Assembly: GCF_026191115.1 (NCBI RefSeq)
Contig: NZ_JAPHOT010000001.1
Coordinates: 372,001 to 436,000 of the forward strand
Length of the DNA: 64,000 nt
Origin: Legionella sp. PATHC035
Lineage (GTDB): Bacteria > Pseudomonadota > Gammaproteobacteria > Legionellales > Legionellaceae
Direction of reading: 5' to 3'
This document shows, piece by piece, positions 9,232 to 17,936 of the stretch. The notes beneath the pieces are model-generated. The model was not told the DNA's origin, ran no database searches, and saw only the letters and a list, made by a program, of their open reading frames with translations. The first letter of the stretch is position 1. Each line of letters begins with the position of its first letter. A program made the translations under genes and the position numbers.

Positions 9232-10434
9232 ATGGGTGCTTATCAATATCAGGCGCTTCAAAAAAGCGGCAACGCAACCAAAGGGGTACTGGAAGCTGAT
9301 TCTGAACGTCATGCGCGCCAACTTTTAAGGGATCAAGGACTAATTCCAACCCAAATCCGCGTACTAACCCAGCAACGTTCAGGGAGCAATGCCAAAGGCA
9401 AAATTTCTGCTGCTGATCTTGCCCTATTCACACGTCAATTAGCTACATTGCTCGCTGCAGGCATTCCCGTCGAAGAATCGTTGCGTGGGGTCAGTGAGCA
9501 AACAGAAAAAGACAAAGTCAGAGAACTGATTATTGGGGTTCGCGCCAAAGTGCTTGAAGGTTATGGATTGGCACAAGCTATGGGGCAATTTCCACAGGCA
9601 TTCCCCGAATTGTATCGAGCGACTGTGGGTGCCGGTGAGCAAACTGGGCACCTTGATGTGGTTTTAGAAAAGTTAGCCGATTATACTGAAAATCAACAGC
9701 AAACCCGCCAAAAAGTTCAGCAAGCATTGATTTATCCATTCATCATGATCCTGGTTTCAATTGCTATTATTTGCTTTTTGCTCAGTTTTGTAGTTCCTAA
9801 AATCATCGAAGTCTTCACCAGTGGAGGACAAACGCTCCCTGAAATGACACTCGTATTGATTCATATTAGCCACTTCATTAAAGATTATGGCCTCTATACT
9901 TTGCTAGGCATTATTCTGATTTTTATTGGCTTTAAAAAAAGTCTTGCCAATGAAAAAATTAAACTATTTTGGCATCGATTCTTATTGAAATTACCCATCG
10001 TTTCATATTTAGTTAAAACAGTTAATGTTTCGCGTTATATTCATACTTTTGGTATACTTTTCGCAGCTGGTGTGAGCGTTCTGGAAACAATGCGTGTTGC
10101 AGCGAGTCTAGTAACGAATATCGTTATGCGACAAGCTTTTGATGCTGCTGCGGTTAAAGTTAGGGAAGGATGTGGTATTAATGAGGCGTTGAAAGAAACA
10201 GGTTATATTAGCCCCATGGCAATCCATTTAATTGCCAGCGGTGAGAAAAGTGGCCAATTATCAAATATGATGGAACGCGCGGCAGTCCATCTGGATAATG
10301 AAGTAAAACGAATCATTGATACTTCCCTGACATTACTAGAGCCGATGGTGATTTTGTTTATGGGTGCAATTGTTTTGTTTATTGTGCTGGCTACGTTATT
10401 ACCTATTTTCTCAATGGAACAATTAATTACTTAA
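9232..10434 (+). CDS. lspF: Type II secretion inner-membrane platform protein LspF (GspF)
   Basis: GspF is the polytopic inner-membrane platform of the type II secretion system. The 400-residue protein has the N-terminal YQYQALQKSGNATKGVLEAD start of the family, two repeated cytoplasmic T2SF domains (FTRQLATLLAAGIPVEESL and FGILFAAGVSVLETM), and three membrane segments near 170-190, 220-240 and 375-395. It heads a tight cluster with five pseudopilin genes. In Legionella the lsp genes are split into several loci, which explains why lspDE and lspC are absent here. The ribosome binding site is poor. Confidence 0.95.
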   Translation: MGAYQYQALQKSGNATKGVLEADSERHARQLLRDQGLIPTQIRVLTQQRSGSNAKGKISAADLALFTRQLATLLAAGIPVEESLRGVSEQTEKDKVRELIIGVRAKVLEGYGLAQAMGQFPQAFPELYRATVGAGEQTGHLDVVLEKLADYTENQQQTRQKVQQALIYPFIMILVSIAIICFLLSFVVPKIIEVFTSGGQTLPEMTLVLIHISHFIKDYGLYTLLGIILIFIGFKKSLANEKIKLFWHRFLLKLPIVSYLVKTVNVSRYIHTFGILFAAGVSVLETMRVAASLVTNIVMRQAFDAAAVKVREGCGINEALKETGYISPMAIHLIASGEKSGQLSNMMERAAVHLDNEVKRIIDTSLTLLEPMVILFMGAIVLFIVLATLLPIFSMEQLIT

Positions 10435-10469
10435 AGTTACAATCAGTCTGCATTTAAATTGGAGTAAAA

Positions 10470-10892
10470 ATGAATCGACAAAAAGGTTTCTCATTAATTG
10501 AAATCATGGTGGTAGTTGTTATATTAGGTATCCTGGCTTCTATAGTTGTACCTAAAATTATGGGTCGTCCCGATGAGGCACGAAAGGTAAAGGCGAAACA
10601 AGACGTACTCGCAATACAAAATGCTCTCGATCTCTATAAGCTTGATAATGGTAATTACCCAACCACCGATCAAGGCTTGATGGCGCTTGTTGAGAAACCC
10701 ACCTCAAATCCCACACCGAGTAATTGGAAACAATATCTTAAGTCACTACCCAAAGATCCATGGGGCCGAGATTATCTTTATTTAAATCCTGGTCAACATG
10801 GTGATGTCGATGTATTTACCTACGGTGCTGAAGGACAACCTGGAGGTACGGGTATTAATGCCGAAATTGGTAATTGGGATGAGAAAAAATAG
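10470..10892 (+). CDS. lspG: Type II secretion major pseudopilin LspG (GspG)
   Basis: The major pseudopilin that polymerises into the secretion pseudopilus. A short leader ends in KGFSLIE, the prepilin peptidase (PilD/LspO) cleavage and N-methylation site, followed by one hydrophobic helix. At 140 residues it has the GspG length. The C-terminal part has the conserved YPTTDQGL, DPWGRDYLY and the calcium-site-like GAEGQPGGTG. It lies 35 bases after lspF, and its last 14 bases overlap lspH. Confidence 0.96.
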   Translation: MNRQKGFSLIEIMVVVVILGILASIVVPKIMGRPDEARKVKAKQDVLAIQNALDLYKLDNGNYPTTDQGLMALVEKPTSNPTPSNWKQYLKSLPKDPWGRDYLYLNPGQHGDVDVFTYGAEGQPGGTGINAEIGNWDEKK

Positions 10893-11370
10893 ATATAATC
10901 GAGGTTTTACCCTGATTGAAATCTTAATTGTTTTAGTGATTATAGGCATCACTTTTGGTTTTGCCTTAATCGCTTTTGGTGATTTCGGTGAAAATCGACG
11001 TATCTTGTTTTCTGTAGAACAATTAGCTAATACACTTCGTTTAGCTCAGCAACAGGCTATTTTGGAAACCAGCACCCTTGGTTTGCGTATTGATAATGTC
11101 AGTTATCAGGTCCTGCAACTCAACAACGCTCTATGGAAGCCCATTTCCGATAAAGGAGTGTTTAAAATGACTTATTTTCCGCAAAACTCGCATATTACTC
11201 TGAAAACCAATTACGCTACCCCACCAGGAACCCCTGCCATTATTATTTCTGCCTCTGGTGATATGACCCCTTTTACTTTGAATTTTGGCAGCAAACAAGA
11301 CCCTAACTTAGCATCACTGATTGGTAAGCGGAATGGCGTGTTACAACTTAATTTGGTGCCCACTAAATGA
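10879..11370 (+). CDS. lspH: Type II secretion minor pseudopilin LspH (GspH)
   Basis: A 163-residue minor pseudopilin. The start at 10879 places a short basic leader (MRKNRYNR) before the cleavage motif GFTLIEI and a hydrophobic helix. Longer upstream extensions of the frame would bury this motif, so they are rejected. The gene overlaps lspG by 14 bases and lspI by 4 bases (ATGA), so translation is coupled. It probably sits in the pseudopilus tip complex with I, J and K, as known for GspH-type proteins. Confidence 0.92.
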   Translation: MRKNRYNRGFTLIEILIVLVIIGITFGFALIAFGDFGENRRILFSVEQLANTLRLAQQQAILETSTLGLRIDNVSYQVLQLNNALWKPISDKGVFKMTYFPQNSHITLKTNYATPPGTPAIIISASGDMTPFTLNFGSKQDPNLASLIGKRNGVLQLNLVPTK

Positions 11371-11741
11371 GAGCTCAAAGCCGCAAATCAGGTTTCACAC
11401 TAATCGAAGTATTATTAGCACTTTCTATAATAGCGATTGCATTAACTGCGCTTTTGAAAGCAATATCCCAAAATGTAGAAACAACTCGTCGTGTTAAAGA
11501 AAAGACCGTAAGTCATTGGATCGCTATGCAAGGGGTAGCCATGATTCAACTCAATTTATTGCAGATGAATCAAAGCCAGGAAACCACCCAGGATACAACG
11601 ATGTTAAATGAGCACTGGTACTGGCGAGCCAGTGTAAGTTCCACGCCACAAAAGAACATTCAAAAAATTATTATTTCAGTGAGTACTGAAAAATCAGGAC
11701 CTTTTAGAGAGGAACTGCAAGCATTCCGGTATGTATCATGA
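11367..11741 (+). CDS. lspI: Type II secretion minor pseudopilin LspI (GspI)
   Basis: A 124-residue minor pseudopilin with leader MRAQSRKS and cleavage motif GFTLIEV, then a hydrophobic helix (LLALSIIAIALTALLKA). The HWIAMQ segment near residue 50 is typical of GspI. It overlaps both neighbours by 4 bases. GspI, J and K form the tip of the pseudopilus in this family. Confidence 0.92.
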   Translation: MRAQSRKSGFTLIEVLLALSIIAIALTALLKAISQNVETTRRVKEKTVSHWIAMQGVAMIQLNLLQMNQSQETTQDTTMLNEHWYWRASVSSTPQKNIQKIIISVSTEKSGPFREELQAFRYVS

Positions 11742-12373
11742 AAAAAAATACCCCATCTGCAACGCTGAATGGTTTTACACTCATTGAGATTTTAATCGCG
11801 CTTGCCGTGTTTGCCATTCTGGCAACAATTACTTCGTCCGTTTTGTATAACGCATTCACAACACGCGCTCGAGTCAATGAACAAAGTGAACGCTTAAATG
11901 AACTGCAACTTGCGATAAGCCTTATTCAGCAGGATACAAGTCAAATAGTGGAGCGCCCCATTCGCAGTAATGACATGCAATTGGCACCGGCTTTTGTAGG
12001 ACAAACACACTCTCTAGAATTCACTCGTGATGGAGATGTAAATCCAGGTAGTCTTGAAAAACGCAGCACGCTAAAGCGAGTTGCTTATCTTTGTCAACAA
12101 GGAACGTTAATCCGAAGAACTTGGAGTACTCTCGATAGAATGAATCAAGATATCTATGAGGATAAACCGTTACTGAATCGCCTTTCTAATTGTCATTTTG
12201 GTTATTTAAATCAAAATTTACAAGTACTGCCTGAATGGAGGGAACAGGCTGTAGCCCTAAACCAGCGTAAAGAGCCTTTCCCCAAAGCCATACAAGTTAA
12301 TATGACTTTGCAAGACCAGGGCGAGATCAATTTACTTTTTATTGTACCGGGTGCAGTTTATGCAGCAGGCTAA
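11738..12373 (+). CDS. lspJ: Type II secretion minor pseudopilin LspJ (GspJ)
   Basis: A 211-residue minor pseudopilin. The leader ends at NGFTLIEI, followed by a membrane helix (LIALAVFAILATITSSVLY). The soluble domain has the GspJ features RLNELQLAISLIQQD and LEFTRDGDVNP. It overlaps lspI by 4 bases and lspK by 14 bases. Confidence 0.93.
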   Translation: MKKNTPSATLNGFTLIEILIALAVFAILATITSSVLYNAFTTRARVNEQSERLNELQLAISLIQQDTSQIVERPIRSNDMQLAPAFVGQTHSLEFTRDGDVNPGSLEKRSTLKRVAYLCQQGTLIRRTWSTLDRMNQDIYEDKPLLNRLSNCHFGYLNQNLQVLPEWREQAVALNQRKEPFPKAIQVNMTLQDQGEINLLFIVPGAVYAAG

Positions 12374-13301
12374 AAAGATAAAAGGTAGTGCCCTACTCAC
12401 CGCTCTATTTATTATGACTCTAGTTGCCATTGTAGCCACTGCAATGAGCACCAAAGTGCAATTAGATATTTACCGTACTCGGCTGATAATCACTCACGAT
12501 AGGCTTTATCTTGCTTCACAAGCAGTTACTTTTTGGGGGCTAGGTCAATTAGCCGATAAAAAAAATAAATTGATTAAAGCAACTCCCCAAGGAATTGTCA
12601 GTCTCTATCCCGCGGATATGGAAAATATCTATAGCAACGTCGCGGTAAAGGGGGCACTTTATGATTTACAAGCTCAATACAATATTAATAATTTAGGAAA
12701 TCGAAAATCGATGTTAGGTTTTATAAACCTTATCGGAACTGCCATACCACAGAATAGTGAGTCAGAAAAAGTGAAATTAGCCTTAGCAATTAATGATTGG
12801 CTCTCTGCTTATGACCTCGCGCGGGGTAAGGACAATTATTTATCTTATTATGTCAACCAAAAACCGCCCTACTACCCCAGCCATCAACTGATGAGCAGTA
12901 AGTCCGAATTGCGTCTGATTAAAGATGTGAGTGCGCCGCTTTATTTATCCTTAGAACCTTTAGTTACCGCATTACCTGAAACTACACCCATTAACATCAA
13001 TACTGCCCCAATAAAAGTACTCAAATCACTAAGCAGCGGCATGAAGGAAGAACAACTCAATGAATTAATCAAGATAAGAAAAGAAAGTGGGATTAAAGAC
13101 TTAGAAAAAATCTCGGAATTACTCAAAAAACTTGACATAGCTACTGATCAGATAACTTTAGAGAGCTCTTACTTTCTCGGTGTCGCTTATGCTACGAGCG
13201 ATAATCTAAATCTTACCGTATTTACTTTATTTAAAAGAACCAAAGATAAAAATGAAAAAATATCGGTGAATGTGCTTCGACAAACTTTCAATGTGTACTA
13301 G
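12360..13301 (+). CDS. lspK: Type II secretion minor pseudopilin LspK (GspK)
   Basis: A 313-residue protein, the usual large size of GspK, which caps the pseudopilus. The ATG at 12360 gives a short leader (MQQAKKIK) before GSALLTALFIM; GspK lacks the glutamate that other pseudopilins have after cleavage, and it is also absent here. A TTG six codons upstream is less likely. The body contains INDWLSAYD and the helix-hairpin-helix-like INTAPIKVLKSLSSGM. It is the last gene of the lsp cluster. Confidence 0.92.
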   Translation: MQQAKKIKGSALLTALFIMTLVAIVATAMSTKVQLDIYRTRLIITHDRLYLASQAVTFWGLGQLADKKNKLIKATPQGIVSLYPADMENIYSNVAVKGALYDLQAQYNINNLGNRKSMLGFINLIGTAIPQNSESEKVKLALAINDWLSAYDLARGKDNYLSYYVNQKPPYYPSHQLMSSKSELRLIKDVSAPLYLSLEPLVTALPETTPININTAPIKVLKSLSSGMKEEQLNELIKIRKESGIKDLEKISELLKKLDIATDQITLESSYFLGVAYATSDNLNLTVFTLFKRTKDKNEKISVNVLRQTFNVY

Positions 13302-13507
13302 GACCACTTTATCGTATGAGTTGACGACGAACAATCTGCTGTGACTCAGGTAAGCTCTTGACGACCCTTCACCCAGTTCGTGATGTCGTTTGCCTCAGAG
13401 GAATTGAGGGGGAAGAATCAGCTGGTTTGAACCTATTTTAATAAAACTGATACCGCCCATTGGAGAGCCCTTACTCTGTTGTTAGTAACACATTGTTGTA
13501 AACAATG

Positions 13508-14644
13508 CTATTCTTCTTTTTGAGGTATCTTAAAATTATTGTTTTGAATAATTTCTTTGGCTAAATCGTTACCTGCTTTAACGTCTGCATCGGAGAGTTT
13601 ATTTTTCAACATCTTCAGCTCTTTTATTGCTTCCTCATTTTTATTTTGTGCTGCAATTTTAAACAAGGCATACGCTTTAATCCAATCTTTATCGACACCC
13701 AATCCCGCAAGGTACATATAGCCTAATTTAGCCTGCCCAACAGGATTTCCCTGTGCGGCAGACTTGGTAAACCAGTATGCAGCTTGTTGGTAATCTTTAT
13801 CAATTCCTGTTCCAGTGAGGAGTAATTGCCCAATTTCAGCTTGTGCCTCAGGTTGACCACTAAGTGCCGCAGCTTGGTACCAGTATGCGGCTTTTTCTGG
13901 ATTGGCTTCAACACCATATCCTTTAAGATAGTAGTAAGCCAAATAAGTCTCTGCTTTGACGTGTCCTTGATTAGCTGCTTGGGAAAACCAGTAAAATGCT
14001 AATTTGTCGTCTTGGGCAACACCTGATTGTTGTCCAGTATACAAAAGACCAAGACTATACTCGGCACGAACATCTCCCTGATCCGCGGCCTTTTGATACC
14101 AATATAAGGCCTTGTTAACATCTTTGGCTGTTCCTTCACCAACAATATAGGCATAAGCAAGATTCACCTGCGCTTTACTGTATCCTTGTTTTGCAGATTT
14201 TTCGAACCATTCGAATGCACTCTTTTTATTTTGTTTCACACCATCACCAGTCACATACATTAGACCGATATTTCTTTGCGCAATCGCATTTCCTTGCATG
14301 GCGGACTTCATGTACCATTTAAACGCTTCTGGAAAATTTTGCTTTACTCCTTGGCCTAGGTCATACATAAAGCCCAGACTGAGTTGTGCTAACGGATTAT
14401 TTTTATCTGCTGATTTTTGATACCAACTGATGGCTTCAGTATAATTTTTAGTTATACCTTCACCGTATTGGTTCATACGACCAATTAAATACATCGACTC
14501 CGGATTTCCATCCCTTGCGGACTTCATTAAATAGGGATAAGCAGTGGAGTAATCTCCATTTTGATATGCTGCAAAACCAACAATCTCTTCACCTGCAAAA
14601 GCAGTATTCACTACCAGCAATGCTGCTAAAATGACCCTGCGCAT
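13508..14644 (-). CDS. Sel1-repeat (SLR) secreted protein
   Basis: A 378-residue protein with a cleavable signal peptide (MRRVILAALLVVNTAFAGE). It is followed by about eight tandem 36-residue Sel1-like repeats with the pattern A-x-x-x-LG-x-x-Y-x-x-G-x-GV-x-x-D-x-x-x-A-x-x-W-x-x-x-A-A. These are helical protein-interaction solenoids. Several Legionella Sel1 proteins (LpnE, EnhC, LidL) aid host entry or vacuole trafficking. This one lies next to the lsp cluster, as I recall for a Sel1 gene in L. pneumophila. The C-terminal 40 residues after the repeats are charged. Confidence 0.9.
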   Translation of the reverse strand: MRRVILAALLVVNTAFAGEEIVGFAAYQNGDYSTAYPYLMKSARDGNPESMYLIGRMNQYGEGITKNYTEAISWYQKSADKNNPLAQLSLGFMYDLGQGVKQNFPEAFKWYMKSAMQGNAIAQRNIGLMYVTGDGVKQNKKSAFEWFEKSAKQGYSKAQVNLAYAYIVGEGTAKDVNKALYWYQKAADQGDVRAEYSLGLLYTGQQSGVAQDDKLAFYWFSQAANQGHVKAETYLAYYYLKGYGVEANPEKAAYWYQAAALSGQPEAQAEIGQLLLTGTGIDKDYQQAAYWFTKSAAQGNPVGQAKLGYMYLAGLGVDKDWIKAYALFKIAAQNKNEEAIKELKMLKNKLSDADVKAGNDLAKEIIQNNNFKIPQKEE

Positions 14645-14766
14645 GCCGACTCCAATTCAATCCTCTTATCTAAAGCGTAGAATAAAGAATCAACAAAGCA
14701 AGTTCACCACCTTGATTAAAAACATGATATTCTTTGAATATTGCTGAAAGAATCGACTCACAAACG

Positions 14767-15072
14767 ATGCGAGATCCAAAAACTTTTGATTATATAAAAT
14801 ACTTTATCAAACGATTTGTACGTTATCTGTTAGTGGGTACCTTTGCAGGATGTGTCACGTTTTTTCCTCTGTTTTTGACGATTATCCTGCCTTTCTTAAT
14901 TCAGTTGAGTGGTGTACTTGCACTCCATGATTTGGTTATTGCAAAAAAAACAGGCGAATTTTTACCCTCTTTTACCCCTATGTATGCCTATTTACTCAGC
15001 TGGACTTTTACCCTTGCTATTGGATTGTTTCTTTTCGTTTTACTCTATTTAGCCATGACGGGTGCACTATGA
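14767..15072 (+). CDS. Small membrane protein, first of a paralogous pair
   Basis: About 101 residues with two or three predicted membrane segments (YLLVGTFAGCVTFFPLFLTI, then YAYLLSWTFTLAIGLFLFVL). I do not recognise a named family. The ATG at 14767 is chosen over an upstream TTG at 14734. It overlaps the next gene by 4 bases (ATGA). Its core (IKRFVRYLLVGTFAGCVT and LHDLVIAKKTGEFLPSF) resembles the next gene, suggesting a tandem duplication. Confidence 0.65.
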   Translation: MRDPKTFDYIKYFIKRFVRYLLVGTFAGCVTFFPLFLTIILPFLIQLSGVLALHDLVIAKKTGEFLPSFTPMYAYLLSWTFTLAIGLFLFVLLYLAMTGAL

Positions 15073-15344
15073 AAAATAATATGCAACTAATTCACTTTGG
15101 CTTAAAGAGATTTTTTCGCTATTTTTTGATTGGAATAATTTGTGGTGTGACACTGATGCAATTCGGTGGTTTTCCAATTGTTTTCCCAGCTTTAATCTTA
15201 TTCAGCATTATTTTATCAATCGATGATGTGGGTCGACACAAACAATCGGAATATTATCCGCCCACATTTTGTCTATCCTATTGGGTTATTTGTATTTTTG
15301 CGCTCTTTTTGGATGGGATCGTCTATTATTCTAAGCTCATGTGA
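15069..15344 (+). CDS. Small membrane protein, second of a paralogous pair
   Basis: 91 residues with hydrophobic segments RYFLIGIICGVTLMQF, FPALILFSIILSI and CLSYWVICIFALFL. The LKRFFRYFLIGIICGVT and DDVGRHKQSEYYPPTF blocks line up with the first protein. The pair is probably co-translated through the ATGA overlap and may form a hetero-oligomer, which is inference. A hairpin follows the gene. Confidence 0.65.
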   Translation: MKNNMQLIHFGLKRFFRYFLIGIICGVTLMQFGGFPIVFPALILFSIILSIDDVGRHKQSEYYPPTFCLSYWVICIFALFLDGIVYYSKLM

Positions 15345-15361
15345 TTCAGTCGCGAAAAACA

Positions 15362-15389
15362 CAGATCCCTGCCGGAACGCAAGGATCTG
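15362..15389. terminator. Hairpin between convergent genes
   Basis: A 7-base-pair stem (CAGATCC 15362-15368 with GGATCTG 15383-15389) and a 14-base loop lie between the membrane-protein pair and pmbA, which converge. The T tract is weak, so the terminator role is tentative. Confidence 0.5.
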
Positions 15390-15398
15390 AATGACCTT

Positions 15399-16757
15399 TT
15401 ACTTTCCTGCAATCATCATTTTTTCAATTAATACAGAGCCACATCGTGTTGCAATATTGGGATTAATATCGCTGCCCACTGCAAGAATGGCTTTGAACAT
15501 CTCTTTTAAATTCCCTGCAATAGTTATTTCATCAACTGGGTATTGGATTTCACCCTCTTCAACCCAATAACCGCTCGCACCGCGAGAATAATCACCCGTT
15601 ACGATATTTACTCCTTGCCCCATTAATTCAGTGACTAATAATCCCTTGCCCATTATTTTTAATAAATCGGCAAGATCACCTGCTGTAGGATCAATCGTTA
15701 AATTATGAACCCCATCAGCATTTGCTGTAGTTTTTAATCCCATTCTTCGGGCAGAATAACTGCCTAATACGTATTGCATCACACGGCCTTTTTCAACAAG
15801 GAGGTTAGGTCGTGTTGGAACTCCTTCACTATCAAAAGAGGAACTGCCCAAAGCACCTAATAAGTGAGGCTGTTCATAAATACGAATAAACTCAGGGAAC
15901 ACTTGCTGTCCTATAGAATCGAGTAAGAATGTGTTTTTTCTGTAAAGATTTGAACCACTAATTGCATTAATAAAGGTTGAAAATAAACCACTTGAAATAC
16001 GCGATGAAAAAATAACAGGGGTTGCTTGAGTTGCAATCTGCTGAGCACCCAAACGGCTTATTGCACGATCCACTGCATTTTTAGCAATGATGTGATGGTC
16101 TGTTAAATCATGTGCATTACGAGCTGTTGTATAGTCATAATCACGTTGCATTTCCTCGCCATGCTTTGCGATTAAAGAACAACTTAAACTGTGACGTGTA
16201 CTGTGAATAAATCCAGACCCACCATAGGTATTGGCAAATCCATGATGTGATTCGTATGAAGAAACATTCACTCCATCTGAATTCGTTATTCGTTTATCCA
16301 GTGACAATGCATACCTCTCACATTTTAAAGCCATCTCAATTGCTTGTTGGGGATCGATATCCCAAGGATGGAATAAATTCAAATCCGGATGATTTTTAGA
16401 CATCAGCTCTTTGTCGGCCAGTCCAAAACAAGGGTCTTCGGCACTCACTCGCGCGATGTCGCACGCAGCCTTTACCATCGCCTCTAAAGCGGCAGGAGAC
16501 GTATCGGTGCTGCTTGCTCCACCTTTACGTTGACCGATATAAACTGTCAAACCAACCCCTTTATCCTCACTAAATGCAACTGTTTCAACTTCCCCCATAC
16601 GGACATCAACTGAAAAACCTTTATCATTATTTACTGCCACCATCGCATCCGTTGCACCTTCTTTTTTGGCCAATTCAAGCACATCATTCATCAAATGAGT
16701 TAAATCTGTTGTTGACTTCTGTATATCACTATTGTTATGTTGCGTTTTAATTTGCAT
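15399..16757 (-). CDS. pmbA: Metalloprotease PmbA/TldE (TldD/PmbA family)
   Basis: A 452-residue protein of the family length. PmbA (TldE) pairs with TldD to form a heterodimeric cytosolic metalloprotease that processes peptides such as microcin B17 and unfolded substrates. Family blocks include GVGLTVYIGQRKGGASSTD, VIFSSRISSGLFSTF, SFDSEGVPT and GDYSRGASGYWVEEGEIQYPV. In the family the zinc-binding histidines belong to TldD rather than to this partner. No tldD is visible in the window. It is divergent from the phosphodiester glycosidase gene. Confidence 0.93.
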   Translation of the reverse strand: MQIKTQHNNSDIQKSTTDLTHLMNDVLELAKKEGATDAMVAVNNDKGFSVDVRMGEVETVAFSEDKGVGLTVYIGQRKGGASSTDTSPAALEAMVKAACDIARVSAEDPCFGLADKELMSKNHPDLNLFHPWDIDPQQAIEMALKCERYALSLDKRITNSDGVNVSSYESHHGFANTYGGSGFIHSTRHSLSCSLIAKHGEEMQRDYDYTTARNAHDLTDHHIIAKNAVDRAISRLGAQQIATQATPVIFSSRISSGLFSTFINAISGSNLYRKNTFLLDSIGQQVFPEFIRIYEQPHLLGALGSSSFDSEGVPTRPNLLVEKGRVMQYVLGSYSARRMGLKTTANADGVHNLTIDPTAGDLADLLKIMGKGLLVTELMGQGVNIVTGDYSRGASGYWVEEGEIQYPVDEITIAGNLKEMFKAILAVGSDINPNIATRCGSVLIEKMMIAGK

Positions 16758-16802
16758 AAGAGATTCCGTGGTATTGAATGATGTACATAAGGATACAATA
16801 AC

Positions 16803-17582
16803 ATGTCTTCACAAACCAATGTTTATCCTGCAAACAAATCATATTTGTTCCGTTTATTATTTGTACTTTGCATCGTCTTTACGCCACTTTGTTCATCTTA
16901 TGCTGAAGGGTACTGGCGTAAATTAAGTCCCGGTATTGAATATCAGGATCTTTCAGGAGGCATTCTTTCGCCCTGGTCGCATATCTATGCATTCCGTATC
17001 GATCTCAATAAAAATAAACTCGCCTTGGTCAATGCAAAAAAACTGTCATTAAAAAATGCCTCGGTAGATCAATTTGCTGAACACAGTAAAGCGCTACTGA
17101 GTATCAATGGCGGTTTTTTTGATCACGAGTTTAACCCCCTTGGACTTAGGATTAATAATAAAAAATTGATCAATCCCTTAAAACGAATCAGTTGGTGGGG
17201 AATTTTTTATGTAAAAAATAATAAAGCCCATATTTCCAGTTTAAACCATTTTAAGCACGACGATCATATCGATTTTGCCATTCAAAGCGGCCCTCGATTA
17301 TTAATTAAAGGAAAAATTCCCTCCCTGAAACCAGGTATCGCTGACCGTTCGGCTCTTGGGATTACTGCGGATGGGAGAGTCATTATTTTGGTTTCAACTA
17401 ATGCTGCAATGACTACGAATAAGCTCGCTCAATTACTGAGATCACAACCCTTATCATGTGTTGATGCGATTAATCTCGACGGAGGGAGTTCAAGCCAACT
17501 ATATGCCCATATTGGTTCATTCCTACTAAATGTTCATGGTTTTTCTAATGTCAGTGATGCAATTATTGTAAAAAAGACATAG
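16803..17582 (+). CDS. Exported phosphodiester glycosidase-domain protein (NAGPA-like)
   Basis: A 259-residue protein with a hydrophobic signal segment near 15-35 (LLFVLCIVFTPLCSSYA). The NAGPA/phosphodiester glycosidase fold is shown by SINGGFFD near residue 100, IQSGPRLL near 162, and NLDGGSSSQLY near 225. Relatives cleave GlcNAc-phosphodiesters or cell-wall and exopolysaccharide linkages. Substrate here is unknown. The ATG follows AAGGATACAATAAC. A REP-like sequence lies 18 bases downstream. Confidence 0.82.
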   Translation: MSSQTNVYPANKSYLFRLLFVLCIVFTPLCSSYAEGYWRKLSPGIEYQDLSGGILSPWSHIYAFRIDLNKNKLALVNAKKLSLKNASVDQFAEHSKALLSINGGFFDHEFNPLGLRINNKKLINPLKRISWWGIFYVKNNKAHISSLNHFKHDDHIDFAIQSGPRLLIKGKIPSLKPGIADRSALGITADGRVIILVSTNAAMTTNKLAQLLRSQPLSCVDAINLDGGSSSQLYAHIGSFLLNVHGFSNVSDAIIVKKT

Positions 17583-17599
17583 CTCTAGTTCATATGAAC

Positions 17600-17640
17600 C
17601 CTCACCCCTACCCCTCTCCCGCAAGCGGGAAAGGTGACTT
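17600..17640 (+). repeat. REP-like C-rich palindromic element
   Basis: A pyrimidine-rich run leads into CCCGCAAGCGGG, a 5-base-pair perfect stem with an AA loop (17618-17629). It is much more GC-rich than its surroundings. I recall similar dispersed extragenic elements in many proteobacterial genomes. It may also end transcription of the upstream gene. Confidence 0.5.
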
Positions 17641-17768
17641 TCAGCTAAAACGGATAACCTGGGATCTCATGGATACTTTTTAGTAGTGGGTACATTTTCG
17701 TAAATCCTGATTGCAAGCAATTAGGCTACGAGCCGTCAATAAAGCACAATTGTGCACAAACCCACAAG

Positions 17769-17777
17769 TTATCCACA
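17769..17777 (+). promoter_or_regulatory. DnaA box upstream of nrdA
   Basis: TTATCCACA, a perfect consensus DnaA box, lies about 160 bases before nrdA. E. coli nrdAB is controlled by DnaA through similar upstream boxes, so a link between replication and dNTP supply is plausible. Confidence 0.55.
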
Positions 17778-17815
17778 AAATACTCCCATATTATTCTCTT
17801 GACCATTATGCCAAA

Positions 17816-17869
17816 ACACATTATCTTGTTATTTTGTACCGAGAACAACCCAATATATTGTGCTATAAT
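17816..17869 (+). promoter_or_regulatory. nrdAB promoter with tandem NrdR boxes
   Basis: Two matches to the 16-base NrdR box (ACACWATATATWGTGT): 17816-17831 with 12 of 16 positions and 17848-17863 with 14 of 16. They are 32 bases apart, three helical turns, as usual for NrdR pairs. The second box directly abuts an extended -10 element TGCTATAAT (17861-17869). NrdR with bound dATP should block this promoter. Confidence 0.75.
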
Positions 17870-17936
17870 CTGATTAATAGTGAATAAATTTAACTGCCTG
17901 TTAATAATAAAATAATAATAAATGCGTGGAGGAAAA

